Shown: piece by piece, positions 1-7,542 of the stretch
How the letters are laid out: each line of letters begins with the position of its first letter
Position numbering within the stretch: the first letter of the stretch is position 1
Origin: CAZRDB01 sp964598695
GTDB lineage: Bacteria > Armatimonadota > Zipacnadia > UBA1398
DNA length: 53,550 nucleotides
Assembly: GCA_964598695.1 (NCBI GenBank)
Contig: CAZRDB010000010.1
Coordinates: 1 to 53,550, forward strand
Direction of reading: 5' to 3'
The notes under the pieces: model-generated
Told to the model about the DNA's origin: nothing
Databases searched by the model: none
Seen by the model: only the letters and a program-made list of their open reading frames with translations
Made by a program: the position numbers and the translations under genes

Positions 1-1
1 C

Positions 2-1012
2 CCGTTCCTGAGCCCGATCGACTGGGCGGCGACCCACGTCGACGCGAACGGCGCGTGGGTACCGCTTGCCGACGCCGTCGAGGCAGGATGGATCGAGGCT
101 TACGCGTGGGTCTACGGCCCTGACACGGGCTACGTGCTCGTGCATCCGACGATCCCCGGCGCCCGGACCGAGATCGCCCCCTGGGAGGGCTTCTGCGTCT
201 ACGCCCACCGGGCCCTGCGCCTCGTCGTCCACCCGGCGTCCTCGGGCGTAGGGGCCGCCGCCACGGCGCGCGGCGCCGCCGGCGGGTTCACCCTGAACCT
301 GGTCGCCGAATCGGCCTCTGCCGTCGACGGCTTCAACCTGTGCGGCGTGCTCCCGCCGGGTGCGAGGGCCGGGGCCGCCTCGACCGTCGCCGAGCCGCCA
401 GCGCCGGGCCGGAGCCTCCAGCTCGGCTACGTCGACCCGTCCGGGGCGGGGCTGCGGTCGGTCGATCTCCGCGAGCAACATGGGCGGGAGTGGACGTGGG
501 AGCTGGTCGTCCGCAGTGGTGAGGACCACGAGACGATCCGGGTGGGCTGCGCGGACACGCGAGCCCTCCCTCGGGAGTACGACGCGCTCCTCACCGACGC
601 GGAGACCGGCCGGAGCGTGTCGCTCCGGAGCGGCGAACGCCTGCGCATCGAGACCGTCGAGGCGGGCGAGAGCCACCGGCTGCGGTTCACGATTCGGGCC
701 CGCGGGGCCGGACTGCGGGTTGCCGGCCTCGAGGCCGACGCGCTCGTGCGTGGCGGCGCGACGATCGCCTATACTCTCAGCGCGCCCGCGCGCGTAGCGG
801 TCGAGGTGCTCAACGCGGCCGGGCGTGTGGTCGGAGTCCTCGGGAGCGGCGAGCTGCTCGCCCCCGGGCCACGGACCGTGCGGTGGAGCGGCCGCGGCCC
901 CACGGGGACGGCCCTCCCCGCCGGGGAGTACGTCGTGCGGCTGACGGCGGAGAGCGAGCTGGGCGAGCGCGCGAGCGCGATGACGCGGATGACCTATGGA
1001 GGAGGCGGGTAG
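2..1012 (+). CDS. C-terminal part of a secreted protein with FlgD-like Ig domain (5' end outside window)
   Basis: The reading frame is open from base 2, so only the last 336 residues are present. The first ~80 residues, with PFLSPIDW and PWEGFCVYA, resemble the repeat found near the C-terminus of many large secreted bacterial proteins. The last ~80 residues (TIAYTLSAPARVAVEVLNAA ... LPAGEYVVRLTAE) match the FlgD Ig-like fold, which caps surface or secreted proteins and is not in itself evidence of a hook-capping role. The following lipoprotein gene starts 4 nt after the stop, so the two are probably co-transcribed. The function of the whole protein cannot be judged from this fragment. Domain assignment is by recognition of conserved residues. 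Confidence 0.75.
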   Translation, partial: PFLSPIDWAATHVDANGAWVPLADAVEAGWIEAYAWVYGPDTGYVLVHPTIPGARTEIAPWEGFCVYAHRALRLVVHPASSGVGAAATARGAAGGFTLNLVAESASAVDGFNLCGVLPPGARAGAASTVAEPPAPGRSLQLGYVDPSGAGLRSVDLREQHGREWTWELVVRSGEDHETIRVGCADTRALPREYDALLTDAETGRSVSLRSGERLRIETVEAGESHRLRFTIRARGAGLRVAGLEADALVRGGATIAYTLSAPARVAVEVLNAAGRVVGVLGSGELLAPGPRTVRWSGRGPTGTALPAGEYVVRLTAESELGERASAMTRMTYGGGG

Positions 1013-1015
1013 GCG

Positions 1016-1380
1016 ATGCGGAGACTCGGGATCGCGCTGTGCACAACCGTCGCGCTGTGCGCCCTCATGGGCTGTGGCGGCTCCGGCGCCGATGTGATCG
1101 GACCGACGCTCACGGGGCTGTCGGCGACGCCGAACAACCTGCCGATTGAGGGCGGCTCCGTGCTGCTGAGCGTGACGGCCCAGGACACCGGCGGCGTAAC
1201 GGGCGTCCTCTTCCGCATCGTGACCCCGAGCGGGACGGTCGATCGAACGGCCACCAGCCAGGGCTCCGGGCTGTACACGCTCAGCTACGCGGTGGGGGCC
1301 AACACGGGCATGGCGACCCGGACCTACTCGGTCACGGCCGTCGCCACCGACGGGGCCGGCAACACGGCGACCTCGTCCTC
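1016..1380 (+). CDS. Lipoprotein with Ig/cadherin-like repeat, truncated by assembly gap
   Basis: An ATG follows a GGAGGAGGCGGG ribosome site. The N-terminus is a lipoprotein signal: positive MRR, a hydrophobic stretch, then the lipobox LMGC with Cys20 as the predicted lipidated residue. The visible remainder is Thr/Ser/Gly-rich (LTGLSATPNNLP ... AVATDGAGNTATSS), the pattern of a bacterial Ig-like or cadherin-like surface domain. The frame runs into the 100-N gap after residue 121. Frame continuity across the gap is meaningless, so the true end is unknown. It likely acts at the cell envelope, perhaps with the secreted protein encoded just upstream. Confidence 0.75.
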
Positions 1381-1480
1381 NNNNNNNNNNNNNNNNNNNN
1401 NNNNNNNNNNNNNNNNNNNNNNNNNNNNNNNNNNNNNNNNNNNNNNNNNNNNNNNNNNNNNNNNNNNNNNNNNNNNNNNN
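1381..1480. other. Assembly gap of exactly 100 N
   Basis: One hundred consecutive N. A round number is the usual placeholder for a scaffold join of unknown length. The genes on either side (truncated lipoprotein, sulfatase) should not be treated as true neighbours without checking reads. Confidence 0.99.
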
Positions 1481-1557
1481 GGCAGGCGGGCTGCGGTGGC
1501 ACGGCGAAAGGGCTTCGCGCACGGACCTGACGCGACCGACACGGGAGGAAGAGCGCC

Positions 1558-2889
1558 GTGGCCGCAGCGCCGAACATCGTCTTCGTCTTCGCCGACCAGC
1601 TTCGGGCCTCGTCCGTGGGGTTCATGGGCAACTGGCAGGTCGCGACGCCCCATCTCGACCGGGCCGCACAGAGCGGCGTGGTCTTCACGAACGCGGTCTC
1701 CTCCTCGCCCGTCTGCACGCCGTACCGCGCCTCGCTACTCACGGGCCGCTACCCGCTGAGCAACGGCATGGTGCTCAACGACGTGCGGCTGCCGGAGAGT
1801 GAGGTCTGCATCGCCGAGGTGCTCCGGGAGCACGGCTACCGGACCGGCTATGTGGGGAAGTGGCACCTCGACGGCCCCGACCGGGGTGGGTTCACGCCGC
1901 CCGGGCCCCGGCGTCGGGGCTTCGAGTACTGGGCCGTGGCGAACTGCACGCACAACTACATGCACTCGCACTACTACCGGGACGAGCCCACGCCGATCTG
2001 GATCGACGGCTACGACGCCGACCACCACACCGACCTGGCGATGGAGTTCATCGCCGACCAAGGCGCCCGCGAGCCCTTCTGTCTGTTCCTCTCCTGGGGG
2101 CCGCCGCACGACCCCTGCCAGCTCATGCCGGAGGAGTACCGGGTCTACCGCCCGGAGGACATGGTGCTCCCGCCGAACGTGGCGACCGATGTGCGGGCGG
2201 AGCTGGCTGGGTACTACTCCCACATCGCCGCGCTCGACCGCAACTTCGGCCGCCTGAGCGCCTTCCTCGACGAACTCGGCCTGACCGAGGAGACGATCGT
2301 CGTCTTCACCTCGGACCACGGCGACACGATCGGGAGCCACGGCTGCCGCAACCGCAAGCAGGTGCCGTGGGAGGAGTCGATCCACGTCCCCTTCGTGGTG
2401 AACGCCCCTCGCGCGTCGGGGCCCCGGACGGTGACGACGCCGCTCAACTCCGTCGACCTGATGCCGACGCTGCTCGGGTTGGCCGGGGTGCCGGTCCCCG
2501 AGAGCTGCGAGGGCACGGACCTCTCCCATCTGGTCACGGGTACGCCCGGCCCCGTGCCCCGGTCGGCCTTCCTCCAGCACGCCTGCACCTTCGCCGACGC
2601 GAAGGACGTGCCGGAGTGGCGGGGCGTGCGGACCGAGCGCCACACCTACGTCCGCACGTTCGAGGGGCCCTGGATCCTCACCGACAATCTCGCCGACCCC
2701 TACCAGCTCGACAACCTCGTCGGCCGGCCCGAGTCCGCCGAACTCGAGGCCGAGCTGGAGCGCGAGCTGCGGGAGTGGCTCGCCCGCACGGGCGACGACT
2801 TCCGGCCGCAGGAGGAGTACTGGGCCCGGTTCGGCTACGAGGTCGACGAGGTCCACCAGATCCCGATCGTCTGGAACCTCAAGGGGTAG
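1558..2889 (+). CDS. Type I sulfatase (alkaline phosphatase superfamily, S1-like)
   Basis: A GTG start follows GGGAGGAAG. The 443-residue protein opens with PNIVFVFADQ, the sulfatase metal-binding N-terminus, here with DQ in place of the more common DD. The active-site signature is C53-T-P-Y-R followed by ASLLTGR. Cys53 would have to be converted to formylglycine by a maturase, and none is visible in this window. VGKWHL and VFTSDHGD supply further metal and substrate residues. There is no N-terminal signal sequence, so as read the enzyme is cytoplasmic and would act on imported sulfated oligosaccharides, unless the start lies further upstream toward the gap. It converges with the fucosidase-like gene only 7 nt away. 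The pair suggests sulfated fucose-containing glycans, but the substrate is not determined by sequence. Confidence 0.9.
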   Translation: MAAAPNIVFVFADQLRASSVGFMGNWQVATPHLDRAAQSGVVFTNAVSSSPVCTPYRASLLTGRYPLSNGMVLNDVRLPESEVCIAEVLREHGYRTGYVGKWHLDGPDRGGFTPPGPRRRGFEYWAVANCTHNYMHSHYYRDEPTPIWIDGYDADHHTDLAMEFIADQGAREPFCLFLSWGPPHDPCQLMPEEYRVYRPEDMVLPPNVATDVRAELAGYYSHIAALDRNFGRLSAFLDELGLTEETIVVFTSDHGDTIGSHGCRNRKQVPWEESIHVPFVVNAPRASGPRTVTTPLNSVDLMPTLLGLAGVPVPESCEGTDLSHLVTGTPGPVPRSAFLQHACTFADAKDVPEWRGVRTERHTYVRTFEGPWILTDNLADPYQLDNLVGRPESAELEAELERELREWLARTGDDFRPQEEYWARFGYEVDEVHQIPIVWNLKG

Positions 2890-2896
2890 GAGTGCC

Positions 2897-4129
2897 CTAC
2901 TCCACCACGGCGACCCGCACGACCCAGTCGACACCCCACGGGTAGCCCGTGCATGTGACGCGCAGCTCGCCCGTACCGAGCCACTCGACGGTGAGGGCCT
3001 CGTCGCTATCGAGCCACCGCGCCGAACGGGCCTCCCGCTCGATCCCCCGGAAGACCCGCGGGCCCGGACCGACGGCGGGCGCGGTCCGCCCGATTGCGTG
3101 CGGTGGCGTGAGATCGTGCACGAAGAGGTACAGCCTGCCGTCGGCCTCGAGGCCGAAGTCCTTGCCCGGTCCGCTCACGCCGCACGGCCGCCCCTCGCGC
3201 AGGATCTCGCCCCACCGCTCGACCCAGCCGCCCGCCCGCTCGAGGAGCGCGGCCTCGAGCGCGGGGACCCCGCCGCCGGCCGTCGGACCCACGTTGAGCA
3301 GGTAGTTCGCGCCCACCCGCCGGCAGGCGCAGAGCGACTCCACCACGTCCCGGGGCGAGAGGTAGTCGAGGTCGCCGGGCGCGATGCCCCAGAAGTGGTT
3401 CATGGAGTGGCACATCTCGGTCGCCAGGTACTTGGGGGCCGCGGAGCGGTCCATCGCGGTCGGCCGGCCCTGCTCGAAGGTCACGCAGTCGATCTCCGGA
3501 TGGCCCGTCGCGCCGAGCGCGTCGACACCCGTGTTGTTGATGATCACCGCCTCGGGCTGAAGCCGCCGGATCGTGGCGTACAGCGCGTCCTCTTTCCAGT
3601 CGGCCTCCGGCCGGCTCCAGTTGCCGTCGAACCAGAAGCCGCCGATCTCGCCGTAGTGGCTGCACAGCAACTCGACCGACGCGCGCAGGTACTCGAGGTA
3701 GCCGTCGAAGTCGGCCTCGAACGCGGGGTGGCTCCAGTCGTAGGTGGTGTGGTAGAGGAGCGGGACGAGCCCCTCGGCCCGGCAGCCCTCCACGAACTCC
3801 CGCACGAGGTCGCGCCGGGCCGCGCTGTGGAGGACGTCGTACTCGCTCAGGCCGCGCGTGTCGTACAGGCTGAAGCCGTCGTGCTGCCGCGTGGTGAGCG
3901 TCGCGTAGCGCATCCCGGACCGGCGGGCCAGCGCCGCGAGCGCCCGCGCGTCGAACTCGCGTGCGTCGAAGCGCGCGGGGAGCGTGCGATACTCCTCCTG
4001 CGGGTACCGCTTCGGGTGTGCGCCCCAGACGCAACGCCCCACGAGAGAGAACAGCCCCCAGTGCACGAACAGGCCGTACGCCAGGCGCTCGAAACGCGCG
4101 ACGCGCGGCGCCGGCTGCGGGTTCTGCAC
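2897..4129 (-). CDS. GH29 alpha-L-fucosidase-like glycoside hydrolase
   Basis: The start was set at the GTG giving MQNPQPAPRVARFERLAYGL, 8 nt after a strong GGAGGGG; longer readings upstream are low-quality Arg/Ala-rich sequence. The 410-residue protein carries the GH29 hallmarks: YGLFVHWGLFS near the start, CVWGAHPKRYPQEEY, TTRQHDGFSLYDT, and GGFWFDGNW with the Asp in the position of the family nucleophile. The general acid/base is not well conserved in GH29 and I cannot assign it. No signal peptide is visible with this start, so it is probably cytoplasmic. It would remove terminal alpha-L-fucose from oligosaccharides. It is divergent from the flagellin gene across a 382-nt spacer. Confidence 0.88.
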   Translation of the reverse strand: MQNPQPAPRVARFERLAYGLFVHWGLFSLVGRCVWGAHPKRYPQEEYRTLPARFDAREFDARALAALARRSGMRYATLTTRQHDGFSLYDTRGLSEYDVLHSAARRDLVREFVEGCRAEGLVPLLYHTTYDWSHPAFEADFDGYLEYLRASVELLCSHYGEIGGFWFDGNWSRPEADWKEDALYATIRRLQPEAVIINNTGVDALGATGHPEIDCVTFEQGRPTAMDRSAAPKYLATEMCHSMNHFWGIAPGDLDYLSPRDVVESLCACRRVGANYLLNVGPTAGGGVPALEAALLERAGGWVERWGEILREGRPCGVSGPGKDFGLEADGRLYLFVHDLTPPHAIGRTAPAVGPGPRVFRGIEREARSARWLDSDEALTVEWLGTGELRVTCTGYPWGVDWVVRVAVVE

Positions 4130-4278
4130 GGTCGGATCCCCTCCGTCTCTCCTCGTGCCCGCGCGAGCGCCGTGCGCGAGCATGGCCGTCACGCTCACTG
4201 CCGCGCCCCCAAGCGCCGCCCGACCGTTCGCGCCGCACGGCCGCGCGGCCTGCCTCGGCGAGGGCCGCACACTCGCAC

Positions 4279-4306
4279 TCAAGCTCCGGGGGCCGCCTGC
4301 CGATGA
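4279..4306 (+). promoter_or_regulatory. Candidate distal sigma-28 (FliA) promoter of flagellin
   Basis: TCAAGCTC, a 12-nt spacer, then GCCGATGA. The -10 matches the FliA consensus GCCGATAA at 7 of 8 positions, and TCAAG is the -35 form I recall for pseudomonad FliA promoters. It lies about 205 nt before the flagellin start. Confidence 0.5.
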
Positions 4307-4374
4307 TCGTTGGTTGCCCCCGCGGCCGCCCGCCGCGTTGGCCGCCCGAATCGCGCCCGTGGCGCTCCGATTCC

Positions 4375-4402
4375 TCAAGCCCCGAGCCCGCCGGCCCGAT
4401 AG
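4375..4402 (+). promoter_or_regulatory. Candidate proximal sigma-28 (FliA) promoter of flagellin
   Basis: TCAAGCCC, a 12-nt spacer, then CCCGATAG: the same architecture and spacer as the distal copy 96 nt upstream. It lies about 110 nt before the flagellin GTG, which would give a leader near 100 nt, so it is the better placed of the two. Confidence 0.55.
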
Positions 4403-4511
4403 CTTCCGTGGCAGCGGAGCCATGGAGGCCCACGTTGCCACCGTCCGTCTCGACGAGACGGGCCCTCCGCCGCAGTGGAGATGCGGTCGGTGGACAGGGA
4501 GGGTTCGTGCG

Positions 4512-7277
4512 GTGGCCATTCGCATCAATCACAACATCACGGCGCTGAAGACCCTCCGGACGCTCGGGCTCAGCACCGATCGCCTCAGCGGCTCCATCGA
4601 GAAGCTCTCCTCGGGCCTGCGGATCAACCGGGCCAGCGACGATCCGGCCGGCCTCACGATCAGCGGGAAGCTCCGGGCGCAGATCGAGGGCGTCAAGCGC
4701 GCCTCGCTGAACGCCCAGGACGGCACCTCGATGCTCCAGGTGGCCGAGTCGGCGCTCGGCGAGGTCCAGAACATCATCACCCGCATGCGGGAGCTGGCGG
4801 TTCAGGCCGCGAACGGCGTCTACACCCACAACGACCGCATGGAGATCCAGGGCGAGATCGATCAGCTCCTCGCCGAGATCCAGCGCGTCTCCCAGACGAC
4901 CCAGTTCAACGGCCGGCAGCTCCTCGATGGAACGGCCACGGGCCTCGCCAGCCGCGACAGCGACGAGATCGAGGTCGTCTTCCGGGATACCCCCAACGAG
5001 GGCAACTACACCGTCACGACCTCCAACACGCCCGGCCTCGCCCAGGTGCTCAAGTCCGACATCTTCGGCCTTGCCGATGGCGCGACCCGCGGCCGCGCAA
5101 CCAGCATCACGCAGACGATCGTCGCCGGCGTCCCGGGCATGACCAACGCCGACTTCACGAACTTCACCAACCTCGACTTCACCCGCATGGCGCTCGGTTC
5201 GGCCGGCAACGAGCTGGAGGATTTCCAGGTCGAGGTCTACGCCCCCGCGGCCGACCAGGTCTCGGTGGCGGGGCGCCACTTCACGAACACGGGCGGCCGC
5301 GCGGGCTTCCAGGTGCTCTCGAGCGCACCGCTGGCGGCCGGCACGAGCGGCTACTACGAGATCGAGATCACCGACGTCGAAGGCGACGCCCTCCTCGCCG
5401 CCACCGCGGAGTCAGTCACCGCGACCGTGCGCCGCTACGACGCGGCCGGCGAGCTGCAGGACGCCCAGAGCGTCGTCGTCGACAAGGCGACGATCGTCGC
5501 GGCGCCCGCGCCCGACTCGGTCGGCTGGTTCGCCTCCCTGGCAGGGGGGCCGACCGCGGCCGAGATGAGCGTCCAGCTCGGCCAGGTGGGCGACCGGCTC
5601 GACATCGGCGACCGCTGGCTGTTCACGGTCAACGCCGCCGCCGACATCGTCGGCAACGTGGTTCAGTTCCGCCAGGACCGCAACGAGCTGAGCGGCCTGA
5701 CCACGACCGCGAACACGAGCGGTCTCGGCGCCTTCGCCGGCCCGGGCGACGTGAGCGTGCAGGTCGCCGCGCTCGACGCCTCCGGCCGCGAGCTGGGCCG
5801 GACCGGCATCTCGACGGTGACGATCGCGGCGACCGACGAGGTCGACATCGCCTGGGAGGCCGTCGCCGGCGCCGCCACCTACCGGATCTACTCGGGCGAC
5901 GTGGCCCTGGGCATCACCGGCTTCATCGATGTGCCCTCGCCGGCGCTGGCCTTCACGCTCAACGGGCCGGGCGCGCTGGGCGGCGCTCCGCCGTTCGCCA
6001 CGACCTGGAATATCGACACGGGCCAGGCGACGGTCGCCGGCTCGGCCGAGGACCGCTTCAGCCTCTGGACGCAGGCCGACGCCGTTCTCACCGGCGGCTC
6101 CTCCTACGAGACCAGTCTCGCCTACTACGACAGCGACGGCCGCGTGGAGTTCGCCACCGGCTCAGTCCGGCTGGGGATCGCGGGCTCCACCGTGGCGGCC
6201 GGCACGGCCGAGTTCGACCTCCTCGAGACCTCGCTGGCCGAGCGAACCACCCGGCTGCGCGATGTCGACCGCTTCCAGGCCACCGGCGCCTCGACCCTCG
6301 TCGACTCGGGCACCACGCTGACGATCTACGGCAACGGCACGAGCGCCGACGTGGTGCTCCAGGGCAGTGACACGCTCGAGGAGTTCGCCGCGAAGATCCG
6401 CGACGCGATCGTCCGCGGGAAGGACGTCGGCGGCCTCGGAATGGGCATCGACGGCAACCTGCGGCGCATCTCGGTCGGCGCGTACCCGGCGGGGGTCGAT
6501 GGCAACACGTCGGTCTTCGTCGACGCCCCGGCCTCCGCGGGCGACGAGGTCATCGAGGGCACACTGGTGGTCCGCTCGACGATGCCCGATTCGGAGGGCC
6601 GGCTGGTCTTCGCGGGCGATGAGGGGCTGATCGCGGCGCTCTCGTTCGCCACGATCCAGGAGCCGACCGACAACCTGCTCGAGGTGACGGTCCATGACGC
6701 CCACACCGGCGTTCTGATCGGCTCCGAGGCCGTCTCGGACGGCGTCGTCCGGGGCCTGATCACCGGCGTCGATCTCATCGTCGATCAGGGGATCGACACC
6801 GAGGTCACCTACGACGAGGCCCGCCGCCGCTTCACGATCACCTCGGCGGTCGGCGACTCGGTCGATCACGTCCACATCGTCGACAGCGCCCTCCGCCTCC
6901 AGACCGGCGCGAACGAGGGCGAGGTGCTCCGCGCCAGCGTCGGCCAGATCGACATCGAGTCGCTCGGTCTGACCGGCCTGCTCGTCGTCTCCGAGGACCT
7001 GGCGACCGAGGCGATCACCGCCCTCGACCGCGCCACCCAGATCGTCTCGAGCGAGAGAGCGAAGCTCGGCGCCTACCTCAACCGGCTCGATGTCACCGTC
7101 CGGGTGCTCGACGTGACGGCCGACAACCTCACCGCCTCGGAGAGCCGCATCCGCGATGTCGACATCGCCGAGGAGACCGTGAGCTACACGCGCGACCAGA
7201 TCCTGCAGCAGACCGGCATCGCGCTCCTGGCCCAGGCCAACGCGATCCCGCAGTCGGTGCTGCAGCTCCTGCAGTAG
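4512..7277 (+). CDS. fliC: Long flagellin with ~660-residue variable insert
   Basis: A GTG start follows GGGAGGG and gives MAIRINHNITALKTLRTLG, a textbook flagellin N-terminus. Residues 1 to ~175 (LSSGLRINRASDDPAGLTIS, QVAESALGEVQNIITRMREL) form the D0/D1 helices. The last ~80 residues (SSERAKLGAYLNRLD ... ALLAQANAIPQSVLQLLQ) are the matching C-terminal helices. The protein has 921 residues against ~280-500 for most flagellins, the excess lying in the central surface-exposed region. Around residues 395-490 there is a fibronectin III-like stretch (VDIAWEAVAGAATYRIYSG). Around 600-640, TLTIYGNGTS ... SDTLEEFAAKIRDAI resembles the flagellin hook IN motif. No chaperone, cap or other flagellar gene is present here, so it is a stand-alone transcription unit. 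Confidence 0.96.
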   Translation: MAIRINHNITALKTLRTLGLSTDRLSGSIEKLSSGLRINRASDDPAGLTISGKLRAQIEGVKRASLNAQDGTSMLQVAESALGEVQNIITRMRELAVQAANGVYTHNDRMEIQGEIDQLLAEIQRVSQTTQFNGRQLLDGTATGLASRDSDEIEVVFRDTPNEGNYTVTTSNTPGLAQVLKSDIFGLADGATRGRATSITQTIVAGVPGMTNADFTNFTNLDFTRMALGSAGNELEDFQVEVYAPAADQVSVAGRHFTNTGGRAGFQVLSSAPLAAGTSGYYEIEITDVEGDALLAATAESVTATVRRYDAAGELQDAQSVVVDKATIVAAPAPDSVGWFASLAGGPTAAEMSVQLGQVGDRLDIGDRWLFTVNAAADIVGNVVQFRQDRNELSGLTTTANTSGLGAFAGPGDVSVQVAALDASGRELGRTGISTVTIAATDEVDIAWEAVAGAATYRIYSGDVALGITGFIDVPSPALAFTLNGPGALGGAPPFATTWNIDTGQATVAGSAEDRFSLWTQADAVLTGGSSYETSLAYYDSDGRVEFATGSVRLGIAGSTVAAGTAEFDLLETSLAERTTRLRDVDRFQATGASTLVDSGTTLTIYGNGTSADVVLQGSDTLEEFAAKIRDAIVRGKDVGGLGMGIDGNLRRISVGAYPAGVDGNTSVFVDAPASAGDEVIEGTLVVRSTMPDSEGRLVFAGDEGLIAALSFATIQEPTDNLLEVTVHDAHTGVLIGSEAVSDGVVRGLITGVDLIVDQGIDTEVTYDEARRRFTITSAVGDSVDHVHIVDSALRLQTGANEGEVLRASVGQIDIESLGLTGLLVVSEDLATEAITALDRATQIVSSERAKLGAYLNRLDVTVRVLDVTADNLTASESRIRDVDIAEETVSYTRDQILQQTGIALLAQANAIPQSVLQLLQ

Positions 7278-7459
7278 GCGAAGGATCCCCTTGCCGGCCC
7301 CGCGCGGGCGCGGCCGGGGAGTACAGCCCCTCACCCCGCGGTCGTGGGCGTCGCGACCGATCCGGGATGCCGCACGGGAGCGGCCGCGGGGGATGGGGCG
7401 CTGAACAGCCTCCCTGAGGGGGCAACCAAGGCGGAGCCTTGAGAGCCCTCGTTTGAGGG

Positions 7460-7476
7460 CCCCGCCGGAGGCGGGG
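7460..7476. terminator. Short GC hairpin in the flagellin/pyrG convergent spacer
   Basis: CCCCGCC, loop GGA, GGCGGGG: a perfect 7-bp stem followed on the plus strand by CTTGTT. It probably helps end flagellin transcription. The 265-nt spacer 7278-7542 holds this and the next hairpin and no gene that I can support. Confidence 0.5.
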
Positions 7477-7482
7477 CTTGTT

Positions 7483-7511
7483 GGGCGGGGCCAAGAGGAC
7501 TGGCCCCGCCC
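7483..7511 (+). terminator. Likely intrinsic terminator of flagellin
   Basis: A perfect 11-bp stem, GGGCGGGGCCA / TGGCCCCGCCC, with a 7-nt loop, followed by TTTCCCTTG. The T-tract is short but usable in a GC-rich genome. It sits 31 nt beyond the pyrG stop codon, so it may also serve pyrG from the other strand, although the minus-strand side lacks a clear T-tract. Confidence 0.65.
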
Positions 7512-7542
7512 TTTCCCTTGTACGGCTCCCGGGGGACGGGGG

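Larger units (their letters stand above)
4130..4511. other. Divergent intergenic region between fucosidase and flagellin genes
   Basis: 382 nt with no convincing gene. It holds the GGAGGGG ribosome site of the minus-strand fucosidase at its left end, two sigma-28-like promoter candidates listed separately, and the GGGAGGG ribosome site of flagellin at its right end. Apparent reading frames through it are not supported by start sites or recognisable protein sequence. Confidence 0.6.

Noticed and set aside
734..1012. FlgD-like domain as evidence of a flagellar hook gene linked to the flagellin
   Set aside because: This Ig-like domain is common at the C-terminus of many secreted proteins, and the rest of the fragment is not FlgD. 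An assembly gap also separates it from the flagellin.
1016..1759. Single gene reading through the N gap
   Set aside because: The frame after the gap is out of register with the sulfatase and encodes Arg/Ser-rich noise; translation across N is an artefact.
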